A stretch of 64,000 bases of DNA from Bacillus sp. X1(2014) (GTDB lineage Bacteria; Bacillota; Bacilli; Bacillales_B; DSM-18226), in assembly GCF_007678255.1 (NCBI RefSeq), contig NZ_VEED01000005.1:62001-126000 (forward strand), given 5' to 3'. This document shows positions 52,796 to 62,956 of this stretch, piece after piece. Position 1 is the first letter of the stretch. The number at the start of each line of letters is the position of its first letter. A model generated the notes under the pieces. That model saw only the letters and a list, made by a program, of their open reading frames with translations. It made no database searches and was not told the DNA's origin. A program made the position numbers and the translations under genes.

Positions 52796-53650
52796 GTGGC
52801 AGCAGGCGGATTAAAAATGATTCAAAATATGTTGGAACAGCTTCCGGCTTCCGAGCGGAAAATTGCTGAATTGATTCTTGAAAATCCTCAGGTGATTTTA
52901 AACAGTACCGTCCATGACATCGGTTTGCAGGCACAAACAAGTGGGGCGGCTGTGATTAGATTATGTAAATCATTAGGTTTAAATGGTTTTCAGGATTTAA
53001 AGGTTAGAATTGCAGGCGATTTAGTGAAACCAGTGGAACAAGGGTACCGTGACATTGAGCCCGGGGAATCGTTTTTCTCCATCGCTCAGAAAACAACGAG
53101 CAATAGTATCCAGAGCATTCGCGACTCGGAAGAAATGATTAATTACGATGAATTGGAACGTGCTGTTCACACCTTGTCGGCTGCTCAAAATGTTCATTTC
53201 TTTGGAATTGGTGCTTCAAGCATCATCGCTAAGGATGCACAGCAGAAGCTCCTTAGGGTTCATAAAAATGCAACCGCTTTTACGGATACACACCTTGTTG
53301 CAACCTTAATTGCCAATGCCAATAAGGATGATCTCGTGTTTGGAATCTCACACTCGGGAGAAACACCTGAGGTTATTAAAGTCATGGCACTCGCGAAAGA
53401 ACGTGGAGTGAACACGATAAGTTTAACGAAATATGGGCAATCAACGGTCTCTGCTCTAGCAGATATTAAGTTGTTTACTGCTGATTCTGGAGAGGCTCCT
53501 TTCCGAAGTGCAGCAACTTCCTCACGCCTGGCGCAGTTATATATCATGGATATTTTGTTTTTATCGATGGCCACCGTCCAATATGAGGATACGATTCAAT
53601 CCATTGATAAAACAAGAGAAGCGATCCGGTTTATCAAACAAGGGAAATAG
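52796..53650 (+). CDS. murR: RpiR-family regulator MurR
   Basis: 284 residues from GTG 52796, after AAAGGTGG; the GTG at 52784 would overlap the ribosome site. The N-terminal RpiR helix-turn-helix covers about 10-80 (SERKIAELILENPQ and GAAVIRLCKSLGLNGFQDLK). The C-terminal SIS sugar-phosphate sensor (FFGIGASSIIAKDAQQK; FGISHSGETPEVIKV) is complete. MurNAc-6-phosphate is the known effector of MurR in other bacteria. The candidate operator lies before murQ. Confidence 0.9.
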   Translation: MAAGGLKMIQNMLEQLPASERKIAELILENPQVILNSTVHDIGLQAQTSGAAVIRLCKSLGLNGFQDLKVRIAGDLVKPVEQGYRDIEPGESFFSIAQKTTSNSIQSIRDSEEMINYDELERAVHTLSAAQNVHFFGIGASSIIAKDAQQKLLRVHKNATAFTDTHLVATLIANANKDDLVFGISHSGETPEVIKVMALAKERGVNTISLTKYGQSTVSALADIKLFTADSGEAPFRSAATSSRLAQLYIMDILFLSMATVQYEDTIQSIDKTREAIRFIKQGK

Positions 53651-53739
53651 CCATTTTTGGGAGGTGATGTGAACACTTTCCATTCGCTGACCTTAGGGAA
53701 ATTAGTTCACTTTTACAAATAAACAACGGAGAGAGGGGA

Positions 53740-55107
53740 ATGAACATGGCTGGAGAGAACAAAATTTTAGCAGAAAAGATTCTTGAAGAATTAGGCGGAC
53801 CAGCAAATATTGAAAATTACACGCATTGTATGACGAGACTTCGTGTGACACCAAAGGATAACTCGATTGTCAACCAAGCGGCCATAAAGAAAATTGAAGG
53901 AGTCATGGGAGTGGTGGAGGAAGAAACCCTCCAAATTATCCTTGGCCCTGGAAAAGTAAATAGAGTCACAGAAGAGTTTGGCAGATTAATAGAAGATGCT
54001 GGCGGGATCGATTTGAAAGAAAAGGCAGCGAGCAAAAAGGCAGAAATCAACCAAAAGAATGCGACACCGTTTAAGTTGTTTTTACGAAAAATCTCTAGTA
54101 TTTTCATTCCATTAATCCCGGCACTTGTTGCCTCCGGATTGATTACAGGAATCACCAAAGCGATCGTCCAAGCGGGCTGGTTAGCAGCAGATTCTCAACT
54201 GGCGACCATCTTGTCGGTTATTGGAAGCGGTTTATTTGGGTACCTTGGCATCTTAGTTGGTACCAATGCAGCGAAAGAGTTCAGCGGTTCACCCGCACTC
54301 GGGGCAATTGCCGGTATTTTAATCATTAACCCAGCGGTAGCAGGGATAAAATTGTTTGATACCGCCTTACTTCCTGGTCGCGGCGGCTTAATCGGCGTAT
54401 TATTTGCCGCTATCTTTATTGCCCTTGTCGAAAAACGCGTTCGTCGTTATGTTCCACAATCGCTTGACCTATTTATCACGCCAACGGTTGCTTTATTGAT
54501 TACTGGTATTGTAACTTATCTTGTCTTTATGCCGCTTGGTGGTTTTGTTTCAGATGCGATTACAAAAGGATTAACTTCACTGCTTGATGTGGGTGGTGTC
54601 GTGGCTGGATTTGTTCTTGGGGCCACCTTCCTGCCGCTCGTTGTCACTGGTTTACATCAAGGATTAACACCGATTCATCTCGAGTTAATTAATACACTTG
54701 GAAATGACCCGCTTCTGCCAATCTTGGCTATGGGTGGTGCCGCACAAGTTGGAGCAGCATTTGCAATTTACGCTAAAACAAAGAAAAAACGTTTAAAAAG
54801 AGCGATTGGCGGGGGGCTGCCTGCCGGAATTCTCGGAATTGGCGAACCGCTCATTTTCGGGGTAACCTTACCATTAGGCCGTCCATTCTTAACGGCTTGC
54901 TTAGGTGCAGGTGTCGGCGGTGCGTTCCAGGCTGTCTTCCATGTGGCAACCTTCGCGGTTGGGGTTTCTGGTTTACCGCTGGCATTTTTAGTAGTAACAG
55001 GGCAAGTTCTGCTGTATCTGCTTGGTGTGTTAATCTCTTATGGAGCTGGATTCTTGTTCACTTATTTATTCGGCTTCAATGATGACATGGCCGGTGAGTT
55101 TGATTGA
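53740..55107 (+). CDS. murP: PTS MurNAc/MurNAc-GlcNAc-specific EIIBC component MurP
   Basis: 455 residues. The EIIB domain has phospho-Cys30 in NYTHCMTRLRV (sucrose-like family). A linker follows, then an EIIC membrane domain with about ten helices and the substrate motif GIGEPLIFGVTLPLGRP. No EIIA domain; a general IIA protein must supply phosphate. It imports and phosphorylates MurNAc-containing wall fragments at C6. Gene context with murQ, murR and mupG fixes the specificity better than the sequence does. ATG 53740 and 53746 are both close to GAGAGGGG. Confidence 0.9.
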   Translation: MNMAGENKILAEKILEELGGPANIENYTHCMTRLRVTPKDNSIVNQAAIKKIEGVMGVVEEETLQIILGPGKVNRVTEEFGRLIEDAGGIDLKEKAASKKAEINQKNATPFKLFLRKISSIFIPLIPALVASGLITGITKAIVQAGWLAADSQLATILSVIGSGLFGYLGILVGTNAAKEFSGSPALGAIAGILIINPAVAGIKLFDTALLPGRGGLIGVLFAAIFIALVEKRVRRYVPQSLDLFITPTVALLITGIVTYLVFMPLGGFVSDAITKGLTSLLDVGGVVAGFVLGATFLPLVVTGLHQGLTPIHLELINTLGNDPLLPILAMGGAAQVGAAFAIYAKTKKKRLKRAIGGGLPAGILGIGEPLIFGVTLPLGRPFLTACLGAGVGGAFQAVFHVATFAVGVSGLPLAFLVVTGQVLLYLLGVLISYGAGFLFTYLFGFNDDMAGEFD

Positions 55108-56111
55108 TCGGTATTAGTTTCTATTTAAATGACCCTTTAGCAGAAGAACGGATTAGATTTGCTGGAAAAATGAATGTGAGGCGGGCATTTACATCGCTTC
55201 ACATCCCTGAAGAGTCTGGGGATCTAGCGGGCCGTGCGAAAATGCTGCTGCATGCAGCAAAAGAAGCTGGAATCGAAGTTTATGCAGATGTATCGGCACG
55301 AACACCTGCCCATTTAGGATTGGATAGTTTATTTTCGTTAAAATCCTTAGGCGTTATCGGTTTGCGGCTGGATGACTTTTTTACGAATGAGACAATTTTG
55401 GAACTGGCTAAGGACTTCAAACTTGCGCTTAATGCCAGCATTATGTTTGAGGAAGATGTGCGGGTGCTGCTTGAAGGCGGGTTACAGGCTAGTCAGCTGC
55501 TGGCATGGCATAATTTCTATCCAAGACGCGAAACGGGATTAGCTTATTCATTTTTTCAAGAGCAAAATGAGCTGTTTAAACGCTATGGTATTCCGGTAAG
55601 TGCGTATATTCCAGGAGATGGTGAAAAGCGCGGCCCTTTGTATGAAGGGCTGCCAACCTTAGAAGATCATCGTGAAGTTGATCCATATCGGGCTGCGCTG
55701 GAGTTGTTCCGAGCAGGGCTAGAGGATGTCTATATTGGCGACCCCGAGGTTAGTGAAGACCTGCTTAAGCGACTAAATGATTTGGACTGTCATCAGCGTG
55801 TTTCGGTTCGAATTGAAGGGTTCCAAGATGGAGAATTCCGGCTCCGCCCTGATTTTTCCCGTGACGTGATAAGGCTTATGGATACGAGAAGCTCTGATTC
55901 GGTGGTCGCTGCGAATGCGGTAGCGCGGCCGCTGGGGACGATTACTAGAGATAATGACCGCTATGGACGCTATCGTGGAGAGGTACAAATTACGCTTCAT
56001 GACCTTCCACCCGATGAGCGAGTCAATGTGGTCGGAAGGGTCGTGGAAGCGGATTTGCCGTTGCTTTCCGTACTGCAGCCTGGTCAACTTGTAAAGTTGA
56101 TTCGGCCTTGA
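55104..56111 (+). CDS. mupG: 6-phospho-N-acetylmuramidase MupG (DUF871)
   Basis: 335 residues. TTG 55104 overlaps the murP stop, and the GTGAG-type ribosome site is inside murP. The N-terminal TIM-barrel has GISFYLND, GLRLDDFF, LAWHNFYPRRETGLAYSFF and AYIPGD, all DUF871 marks; the C-terminal part is a cyclophilin-like beta domain. In Staphylococcus and Bacillus MupG hydrolyses MurNAc-6P-GlcNAc taken up by the PTS. With murP and murQ it completes the internal route; nagZ and amiE, present in B. subtilis, are not here. Confidence 0.9.
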   Translation: MIGISFYLNDPLAEERIRFAGKMNVRRAFTSLHIPEESGDLAGRAKMLLHAAKEAGIEVYADVSARTPAHLGLDSLFSLKSLGVIGLRLDDFFTNETILELAKDFKLALNASIMFEEDVRVLLEGGLQASQLLAWHNFYPRRETGLAYSFFQEQNELFKRYGIPVSAYIPGDGEKRGPLYEGLPTLEDHREVDPYRAALELFRAGLEDVYIGDPEVSEDLLKRLNDLDCHQRVSVRIEGFQDGEFRLRPDFSRDVIRLMDTRSSDSVVAANAVARPLGTITRDNDRYGRYRGEVQITLHDLPPDERVNVVGRVVEADLPLLSVLQPGQLVKLIRP

Positions 56112-56218
56112 TTCTCGTGTTTGTCGACTTAAGTCCAAGGGCTTTCCCTAACGGGTTCTAATACCTGTCACAAAACCTTAATTAACTCTTAAATGAATAA
56201 AAATATGTACAACAAATT

Positions 56219-56244
56219 GCATCGCGTATTGCGGTGCTTTTTTA
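56219..56244 (+). terminator. Terminator of the mur operon
   Basis: GCATCGC / GCGGTGC stem with a 5-nt loop and six T residues, about 110 bp after mupG. The following 56245-56473 has no recognisable gene, only AT-rich leader sequence for the germination operon. Confidence 0.8.
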
Positions 56245-56473
56245 ATACTCCAACAAAAAAAGCGCAGTTCTATTAACTTTAACTCTTGCATCCGTTATTT
56301 CAAGAAGCGGGGATATGCTCAATCAAAATTAATGTCACCTTGTTGTTTTGCCTTTTTCTTAATGACCCAAGCTTGAAAATCTGCCTTTTATTATTTTACC
56401 AGAACAAAAAATTACATATATATACCATATTCTGGGGATGATAATGGAAACATTTTGATAATGGAGAAAAAAA

Positions 56474-58024
56474 ATGAAATTCATTTACCTTGCTTTAGAA
56501 AAATTCATGAAAAGGGATATTCAACCAGTTGCTTCAAATCAGGACTCTATATCCTTTAAAGAGGTATTCCATACAATCGATGAAAATATTTCTTTTTTTA
56601 AATATACATTTTCTGATTCAGCAGATTTAATGATTATGGAATTACATGAAGGAAATAATCGGGGGATTTTGGTTTTCTTAGATACGATGGCAGATAAGGA
56701 TAAGATTCAAAGAGATATTGTAAAACCAATGATGGAAGCGGAGGCGGAGGGTGCCCAGTTCGAACGTGTACTTCCTTCTAACTTTCTTAAATCAGATAAC
56801 TTATTCAAAGCTCAAGAAGCACTTTTAAATGGATCCTGTATCATGTTCTTGGATGGTGCCAAAGAATTCTACCTGGTGGAAGTTGGCCTCTCCAAAGAGA
56901 GGACCATTATGGAACCTAGTAATGAACAGGTCATTCAGGGATCTCATGAAGGTTTTATCGAAAACCTTTCAACCAATCTTCATTTAATTAGGAAATCGTG
57001 TAGAACCATAAACCTTACCATGGAATATTTAACATTGGGTGACCAGATTCAATCCAAAATAGCCATGGTTTATATGAAAGACCTTGCCGATCATGAAATG
57101 ATCAACGAATTCAAATGGAGGATCCATCATATTTCAATGGATTATATACCCAGTACTGGAGCTCTTCAGGAATTGATCGAAGATTCCACATGGTCACCCT
57201 TTCCTCAGATTTTAAGTACAGAGAGAATAGATCGTGTAGTAGGTCATTTGAATGAAGGAAGAGTGGCGGTGTTGATGGAAGGGTATCCTGCTGGTTTAAT
57301 TATTCCCGTTACTTTTTTTGCATTTTTCCATTCACCTGATGATTATAACTCACGCTGGATGATCGGAACCTTTATCCGTTCCCTGAGACTCGTAAGCATT
57401 TTCATTGCGGTTAATTTACCTGCTATTTATATTGCGGTGATTGGTTTTCATTTTGAAGTACTGCCGGATGATTTAGTTCTCCCGGTTGTAAGTTCAATCA
57501 AAAATATACCTTTTCCTCCGCTAATTGAAGCACTTGTCATGGAGTTGACCATTGAACTAATTCGTGAAGCGGGGGTACGCCTTCCATCAAGAATTGGCCA
57601 AACCATCGGTATTGTCGGTGGTTTGGTTATTGGTGATGCGGTTGTCCGTGCAGGTCTCATTTCGAATACCATGATTGTGGTTGTAGCGATTACGGCCATT
57701 GCAGCCTACAGCATCCCGACCACTGAAATGAGTGATGCCGTACGATTTTTGCGTTTTCCCCATATGATTTTGGCGTCAACCTTTGGATTTGTAGGGATAG
57801 TTTTTGGGTTTATGTTTACTTTAGCTCATTTATGCAGGTTAGAATCATTTGGTACAGCCTACTTTGCACCTTGGGCACCATTTCGATTAAAAGACATTAA
57901 AGATACGTTTGTCCGTTTGCCCCTATGGAAATTTAATACACGCCCGCTTGATTCAAAACCGAACGTCCTGAAAAAGCAATCTTTGGCAAGGGGCTGGGAA
58001 AGTAATGAAACAAAACAAGAATAG
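56474..58024 (+). CDS. GerA-type germinant receptor subunit A
   Basis: 516 residues. A soluble N-terminal region (about 1-245) is followed by about five membrane helices (from 275 on), then a short C-terminal tail. GerAA hallmarks are visible: the N-terminal NRGILVFLD-like part, EGYPAGLIIPVTFFAFFHSPDDYN near 270 and the PTTEMSDAVRFLRFP segment. It belongs to the spore inner-membrane receptor that senses nutrients. It overlaps gene B by 20 bp. Confidence 0.94.
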   Translation: MKFIYLALEKFMKRDIQPVASNQDSISFKEVFHTIDENISFFKYTFSDSADLMIMELHEGNNRGILVFLDTMADKDKIQRDIVKPMMEAEAEGAQFERVLPSNFLKSDNLFKAQEALLNGSCIMFLDGAKEFYLVEVGLSKERTIMEPSNEQVIQGSHEGFIENLSTNLHLIRKSCRTINLTMEYLTLGDQIQSKIAMVYMKDLADHEMINEFKWRIHHISMDYIPSTGALQELIEDSTWSPFPQILSTERIDRVVGHLNEGRVAVLMEGYPAGLIIPVTFFAFFHSPDDYNSRWMIGTFIRSLRLVSIFIAVNLPAIYIAVIGFHFEVLPDDLVLPVVSSIKNIPFPPLIEALVMELTIELIREAGVRLPSRIGQTIGIVGGLVIGDAVVRAGLISNTMIVVVAITAIAAYSIPTTEMSDAVRFLRFPHMILASTFGFVGIVFGFMFTLAHLCRLESFGTAYFAPWAPFRLKDIKDTFVRLPLWKFNTRPLDSKPNVLKKQSLARGWESNETKQE

Positions 58025-59105
58025 AATTACGAACAAACAGCTTGTCTTTATGATTATCCAGGCCCAAATTGGTGTAGGAATCTTATCGTTGCCCCATGAT
58101 GTTGCATTGGTAGCCAAACAGGATGGCTGGATTTCCACTCTAATAGCAGGAGTCATCTCACAGGCGATTATTTTTGCCCATTGGGGACTAAGCAAAAGAT
58201 TTCCTTCGCTATCCTTGTACCAAATACTACCAAAATTACTAGGGAAAGTTGTCGGGAAGCTACTCATTCTCTGTTATGCACTCTATTTTATGGTTACAGG
58301 GAGCTTAGTTTTAGCAAGATATAGTGATATCCTGGATAAATGGATCTTACCCCGTACCCCTAATTGGATTACAATGGTTTTAATCCTCATCACCTGCATT
58401 TACATCGTCAGTGCCGGTTTAACCAGTATTGCGAGATTTTATGTATTGGTATCCCCCATTCTGTTTGTATTATTCGTGTTGATTGTGTATGCAATGAAGG
58501 ATGCGAACTTCCTGTATATCTTTCCAGTAGGGGACCATAGCATTCTAACGATATTGAAAGGTTCAAAAGAAGCTGCTTTCTCTATGTTGGGCTTTGAACT
58601 GTTTCTTTTTATCCATCCCTATGTGCAAGCTTCCGGAAAAGAGAAGCTGATCGCCATGACAACAGCGAACATTTTTGTCACCTTCTTTTATACCTTTTTA
58701 GTGTTTGCAGCCCTTGTCTATTTCGAGCCCAGTATGGATATCGCTCTGACTCCAGAGCCATTATTATATATGATTAAAGCCTATTCGTTTCAAGTTCTCG
58801 AAAGGACGGATTTATTTTTCTTATCGCTCTGGCTAGTAGTCGTTGCAACTTCGATTGCGAACTGGCTATTATTATCCTCAATGGGGTTGGCCAGTCTTTT
58901 TAGAAAAAAAAACTATGCCCACTTACTGCCAATTGTTGCAGGATTCTATTTAATCTTGGCTCTTCTTCCTGACCAAGGAAGAGACTTTGAACATTTTAAT
59001 CACTTTCTTGGGCCGACGCACTATATTTTTATTGGGGTCATACCTGTACTTCTACTCATTCTCTCGTGGGTTTTGTCGAAAAAAGAAGTGGTGAATAAGC
59101 CATGA
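58005..59105 (+). CDS. GerA-type germinant receptor subunit B
   Basis: 366 residues, about ten membrane helices of the amino acid/polyamine permease-like GerAB family. The N-terminus QLVFMIIQAQIGVGILSLPHDVA contains the family GVGILSLP stretch. GerAB subunits are believed to bind the germinant (often an amino acid). It overlaps both neighbours, typical of a ger operon. Confidence 0.94.
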   Translation: MKQNKNRITNKQLVFMIIQAQIGVGILSLPHDVALVAKQDGWISTLIAGVISQAIIFAHWGLSKRFPSLSLYQILPKLLGKVVGKLLILCYALYFMVTGSLVLARYSDILDKWILPRTPNWITMVLILITCIYIVSAGLTSIARFYVLVSPILFVLFVLIVYAMKDANFLYIFPVGDHSILTILKGSKEAAFSMLGFELFLFIHPYVQASGKEKLIAMTTANIFVTFFYTFLVFAALVYFEPSMDIALTPEPLLYMIKAYSFQVLERTDLFFLSLWLVVVATSIANWLLLSSMGLASLFRKKNYAHLLPIVAGFYLILALLPDQGRDFEHFNHFLGPTHYIFIGVIPVLLLILSWVLSKKEVVNKP

Positions 59106-60211
59106 AAAGCAAAAAGCCTATCCTTGTACTTTTATGTTTATTACTTACTGGATGCTGGGACCAGCACCTGTTGAAAAATGCGGTTCTGGTACAAATATTA
59201 AGTTTAGATTTGACAGATAACGAGGATCTGTTGTTAGGGGTTTCCATCCCCATTATCGAGGAGGCCGCAGGGGGACCGCAAGCTTTGGTAAAAAGTGAAA
59301 CATTCTCTGCAAAAGGTCATACACCAAGGGATAGCCGACGTAAAATCGACCGAGAAATATCTGGAATATTAGATACATCTAAAAATAAACTGATTCTGTT
59401 TGGCGAACAAATGGCTGCTTCAGGTATTTATCCACCGTTAGATGTTATTTGGAGAGATCCCCGAAATTCATTGGGGGCGGCACTTGGGGTGGTGGAGGGT
59501 GAAGCGGTTAATCTGCTTAATATTAGACCGAAACATGAGACAAACGTGAGCGAATATATACAAGACGCTCTTACAAGCGCAGAAGAAAACTCCATTATTC
59601 CGAATCAAACCATCCAGACACTCGCTTCAGAAATGCTTGATCCTGGAGAAGATATCGTCCTTCCTTACCTAAAAATAAATAACAAGAAAAGCGCTGTAGT
59701 GGTCGGCTTAGCACTCATGAATGAAAAAAAATATGTGCGAAGTATTTCACCACAGGATTCAACCCTCCTTCTTTTATTGAATAACAAAAAGGGAAAATAC
59801 GCGCGATTTACAAAACAGGTAAATAACGATGAGGAGCAGAAATTAAAAAACTATATTACATTTAATGTTCACAAAATGAAAAGAAAATTAAAAGTACAAG
59901 TAAAAAATGGAGAGGTTTCTGTTTATATACATTTACATTTAAAGATAAACGTAGAAGAATATCCCAAAGGGGATGTTCCGAAGGAAATAGATCAACTAAA
60001 CAAGGCTTTATCGAAGGAGCTTACAAAAGAAGCAAATCAAGTCGTTACAAAATTACAGCAGTCGAACTGTGATGTTTTTGGAATTGGAAGGAGACTGATT
60101 GCGCTTCACCCCAAAACTTGGGACATGCTGGATAAGAAGGATTATTTTAAAAATATAAAGTTTAAAACAAATGTGAAAGTTGAAATCATCAAAAACGGAA
60201 TTGTCTTGTAA
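59102..60211 (+). CDS. GerA-type germinant receptor lipoprotein subunit C
   Basis: 369 residues. Signal peptide with lipobox LTGC, followed by the GerAC start WDQHLLKNAVLVQILSLD. The rest is the three-domain GerAC fold. It is attached to the inner membrane of the spore by lipid and needed for receptor assembly. Start ATG overlaps the gerB stop (ATGA). Confidence 0.94.
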   Translation: MKSKKPILVLLCLLLTGCWDQHLLKNAVLVQILSLDLTDNEDLLLGVSIPIIEEAAGGPQALVKSETFSAKGHTPRDSRRKIDREISGILDTSKNKLILFGEQMAASGIYPPLDVIWRDPRNSLGAALGVVEGEAVNLLNIRPKHETNVSEYIQDALTSAEENSIIPNQTIQTLASEMLDPGEDIVLPYLKINNKKSAVVVGLALMNEKKYVRSISPQDSTLLLLLNNKKGKYARFTKQVNNDEEQKLKNYITFNVHKMKRKLKVQVKNGEVSVYIHLHLKINVEEYPKGDVPKEIDQLNKALSKELTKEANQVVTKLQQSNCDVFGIGRRLIALHPKTWDMLDKKDYFKNIKFKTNVKVEIIKNGIVL

Positions 60212-60265
60212 TGTAAGTAATCAAACATGGGCGCTAAGAAAGTGAGTAGCGGAAGCTTCAAAATA

Positions 60266-60295
60266 GCCTTACTGTGTTAACAGTAGGGCTTTCCC
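60266..60295 (+). terminator. Probable terminator of the germination operon
   Basis: GCCTTACTG / CAGTAGGGC stem with loop TGTTAA and only a short T run (TTTCCC), so efficiency is uncertain. Confidence 0.5.
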
Positions 60296-60382
60296 AGTGC
60301 TCCATTGGAAGTTATTCAGAGTTTACTCGGTGATGAGTAAATTGAAACTACAAGAAAAAGAAATATTTCTCTAAGCAGCAAA

Positions 60383-60409
60383 AAAGATTAGGAATCCCAC
60401 CTAATCTTT
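60383..60409. terminator. Terminator of the cytochrome gene
   Basis: AAAGATTAGG / CCTAATCTTT stem with a 7-nt loop, just past the stop of the minus-strand cytochrome gene; A/T runs on both sides. Confidence 0.8.
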
Positions 60410-60418
60410 CATTATTGC

Positions 60419-60712
60419 CTATTTATTTTCCATCAGCCATTTTGTAACAATCTCTGATTTTTCTTCATCTAATAGATTTCCAGGCATTTTTTTCGTGCCT
60501 TCATTGACGATTTTCAGGACTTCCGCTTCTGAATATTTATTTTTCATATGTGTGACTGCCGGACCGACAGCCCCCTGTAATTTATCGCCGTGACAAGCGG
60601 CACAACTATCTTTATAGATTGATTCTCCGTCCATAGCCGTACTTGTTTTACCCGATGAACAGCCAGTTAATAATATAAGCACTAATGCAGTAATAGCCCA
60701 AAGTCGTTTCAC
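60419..60712 (-). CDS. Lipoprotein cytochrome c (cytochrome c-551 type)
   Basis: 97 residues from GTG 60712, chosen because GGAGGAG lies directly upstream and inside the longer reading. Lipobox LLTGC (Cys18) anchors it to the outer membrane face. One heme-c site C37-AA-C40-H41 and the Met ligand in KKMPGN (Met76) are present. It resembles Bacillus CccB, a small electron carrier to cytochrome oxidase. Monocistronic. Confidence 0.93.
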   Translation of the reverse strand: MKRLWAITALVLILLTGCSSGKTSTAMDGESIYKDSCAACHGDKLQGAVGPAVTHMKNKYSEAEVLKIVNEGTKKMPGNLLDEEKSEIVTKWLMENK

Positions 60713-60945
60713 GATGTCTCCTCCAAACACATGTTAATAGTGGAAATGCTCCATAAATCTATCTTAATAGAGTTTGAGTGGGAAAATTCACCTTAAATAT
60801 GAACAAAAATGTAAACTTCGGCGTTGTAATGGACAAATCGCTGGAATGATAGGTCATCATGGAATTAGCAGGCGCTTTAAAAGGAAAAAATATTTCCTAT
60901 GTCGAAATAATTGAAGTGTAATTATTGAAACTGGGGGGAACGAGG

Positions 60946-62922
60946 ATGGCAGGTAGCAAGGGAATTGTAGCAGACGATTTATATCGATTAAAGTCAGTGG
61001 TGAACCCACAGTTATCACCTGATGGTCGGTCATTTGTTTATGTACAGACCACGATAGATCAAGAGAATGACGAATATCAATCACAGCTCTTTTTTCAAAC
61101 GCTTGAAAAAGGCGCGGAGTCTGTTCAATGGACGTTTGGAAAAGGAAAGAATACTACCCCCCGCTGGTCACCTGATGGGACTAAGCTTGCATTTGTCTCC
61201 AATCGGAGCGGAAAGAATCAACTATATGTGTTGAGTGTAAACGGTGGTGAGGCACAGCAAGTAACCTTTCTGCCAAGTGGAGCGAGCAATCCTGTCTGGT
61301 CTCCGGATGGAATGAAGCTGGCTTTCAACACTTCCTTACCATCTACTAAAACGATTTTCGATCCAGAGGAGAAGAAACAAGAGAGACCCGTGCCGCTGGA
61401 AGTGACGAAAATGAGATATAAGTCGGATGGCGAAGGATTTTGGCAGGGGCAATTTAAACAAGTGGTTGTAGTGAATGTTGGTTCTGGTGAATTAAGGCAA
61501 CTTACCACTGGGGCATATGATGTAAGTTTATATTGCTGGTCACCGGATGGGAAGTACCTTGCTGTAGGGGCAGATGTAGCCGAAGTGGCTGATTTATCAT
61601 TTAAGAATGATATTTATCTATTAAATATAGAAAAGAAAGAACTCACTCCTGTAACGAATGGAACCGGCTATTTTGGAAACGTGTCTTGGTCCCAAGATGG
61701 AAAATACCTTGCGATGATAGGGCATGAGCGAGAATATCAAAATGCCACACTCTCAAAAATCTGGCTTTATCAAATTAATACAGGCACATTTACATGTTTT
61801 ACACCTGACTTGGATGTTCCTGTCGGTGATTATATGGTGGTTGACTTTCAACAAGGTGCATCTTCCCCAGGGTTAATTTGGGATGGGAACAGCCAAGGTT
61901 TTTATTTTATTACCTCAGAGCAGGGAAGTACGAATATTTACTTTGGTCAACTGAAAGATGGGATAAAGCCAGTTCTTGTCGGCGAGCAGCATGTTTATGG
62001 ATTGTCCGTTGATTCGAAATCAGGACAAGCGATTGCAGCAATCAGTACCCCGACAGAAATTGGTGATTTATACTTATTAGCATTAAATGGGGAGCGGCCG
62101 CTTGAGAAGCTGACTACAGCGAACAATATCCAAGACGTGGTTCTCTCTAAACCGGAACCAATTGAATATGAAGGAGCAAATGGAAGGAAGATTCATGGCT
62201 GGCTCTTGAAGCCGGTTGGTTTTGAGGCGGGGAAGAAATATCCATTACTACTTGAAATTCATGGCGGTCCTCATGCGATGTATGGGAATACGTTCATGAA
62301 TGAGTTTCAAATTTTGGCAGCGGAAGGGTACACGGTGTTGTACGTGAATCCACGCGGCAGTCATGGATATGGGCAGGATTTTGTCAATGCAGTACGCGGT
62401 GATTACGGTGGGGGCGATTATCAAGATTTAATGCTCGCTGTGGATTATGTGCTAGCAGAATTTGATTTTATTGATGAAAACCGTCTTGGGGTCACTGGAG
62501 GGAGTTACGGCGGCTTTATGACGAATTGGATTGTCGGGCATACCAATCGTTTTAAAGCAGCTGTAACACAGCGTTCGATTTCGAACTGGATTAGTTTTTA
62601 TGGAGTCAGTGATATAGGCTATTATTTCACGGAATGGCAGATTGATGGGGATTTCCGCGATGTGGATAAACTGTGGAAACATTCCCCGCTTGCTTATGTA
62701 GAGAACGTAGAGACGCCATTATTAATCCTTCATAGCGAAAAAGATTATCGTTGCCCGATTGAGCAGGCGGAACAACTATTTATTTCTTTGAAGAGATTGG
62801 GGAAAGAAACCAGATTTGTCCGTTTCCCTGAGGAAAACCATGAGTTATCCAGAAGTGGCAAGCCAAGCTTACGTAAAAGCCGGTTAAATTACATTGTGGA
62901 GTGGTTCAGGGAGGAGATTTAA
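60946..62922 (+). CDS. S9 family acylaminoacyl-peptidase-like serine peptidase
   Basis: 658 residues from ATG 60946 after GGGGGG; TTG 60925 is less likely. The N-terminal beta-propeller (WD-like blades with TPRWSPDGTKLAFVS, NPVWSPDGMKLAF, YCWSPDGKYLAV) gates a C-terminal alpha/beta-hydrolase. The triad is Ser520 (GGSYGG), Asp600 (SEKDYRCP) and His632 (ENHEL). The family releases acylated amino acids or cleaves short peptides in the cytoplasm; B. subtilis YuxL is the likely relative. Confidence 0.93.
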   Translation: MAGSKGIVADDLYRLKSVVNPQLSPDGRSFVYVQTTIDQENDEYQSQLFFQTLEKGAESVQWTFGKGKNTTPRWSPDGTKLAFVSNRSGKNQLYVLSVNGGEAQQVTFLPSGASNPVWSPDGMKLAFNTSLPSTKTIFDPEEKKQERPVPLEVTKMRYKSDGEGFWQGQFKQVVVVNVGSGELRQLTTGAYDVSLYCWSPDGKYLAVGADVAEVADLSFKNDIYLLNIEKKELTPVTNGTGYFGNVSWSQDGKYLAMIGHEREYQNATLSKIWLYQINTGTFTCFTPDLDVPVGDYMVVDFQQGASSPGLIWDGNSQGFYFITSEQGSTNIYFGQLKDGIKPVLVGEQHVYGLSVDSKSGQAIAAISTPTEIGDLYLLALNGERPLEKLTTANNIQDVVLSKPEPIEYEGANGRKIHGWLLKPVGFEAGKKYPLLLEIHGGPHAMYGNTFMNEFQILAAEGYTVLYVNPRGSHGYGQDFVNAVRGDYGGGDYQDLMLAVDYVLAEFDFIDENRLGVTGGSYGGFMTNWIVGHTNRFKAAVTQRSISNWISFYGVSDIGYYFTEWQIDGDFRDVDKLWKHSPLAYVENVETPLLILHSEKDYRCPIEQAEQLFISLKRLGKETRFVRFPEENHELSRSGKPSLRKSRLNYIVEWFREEI

Positions 62923-62956
62923 TGATATTAGATGATCCCATTCGGAGGATATGAAA

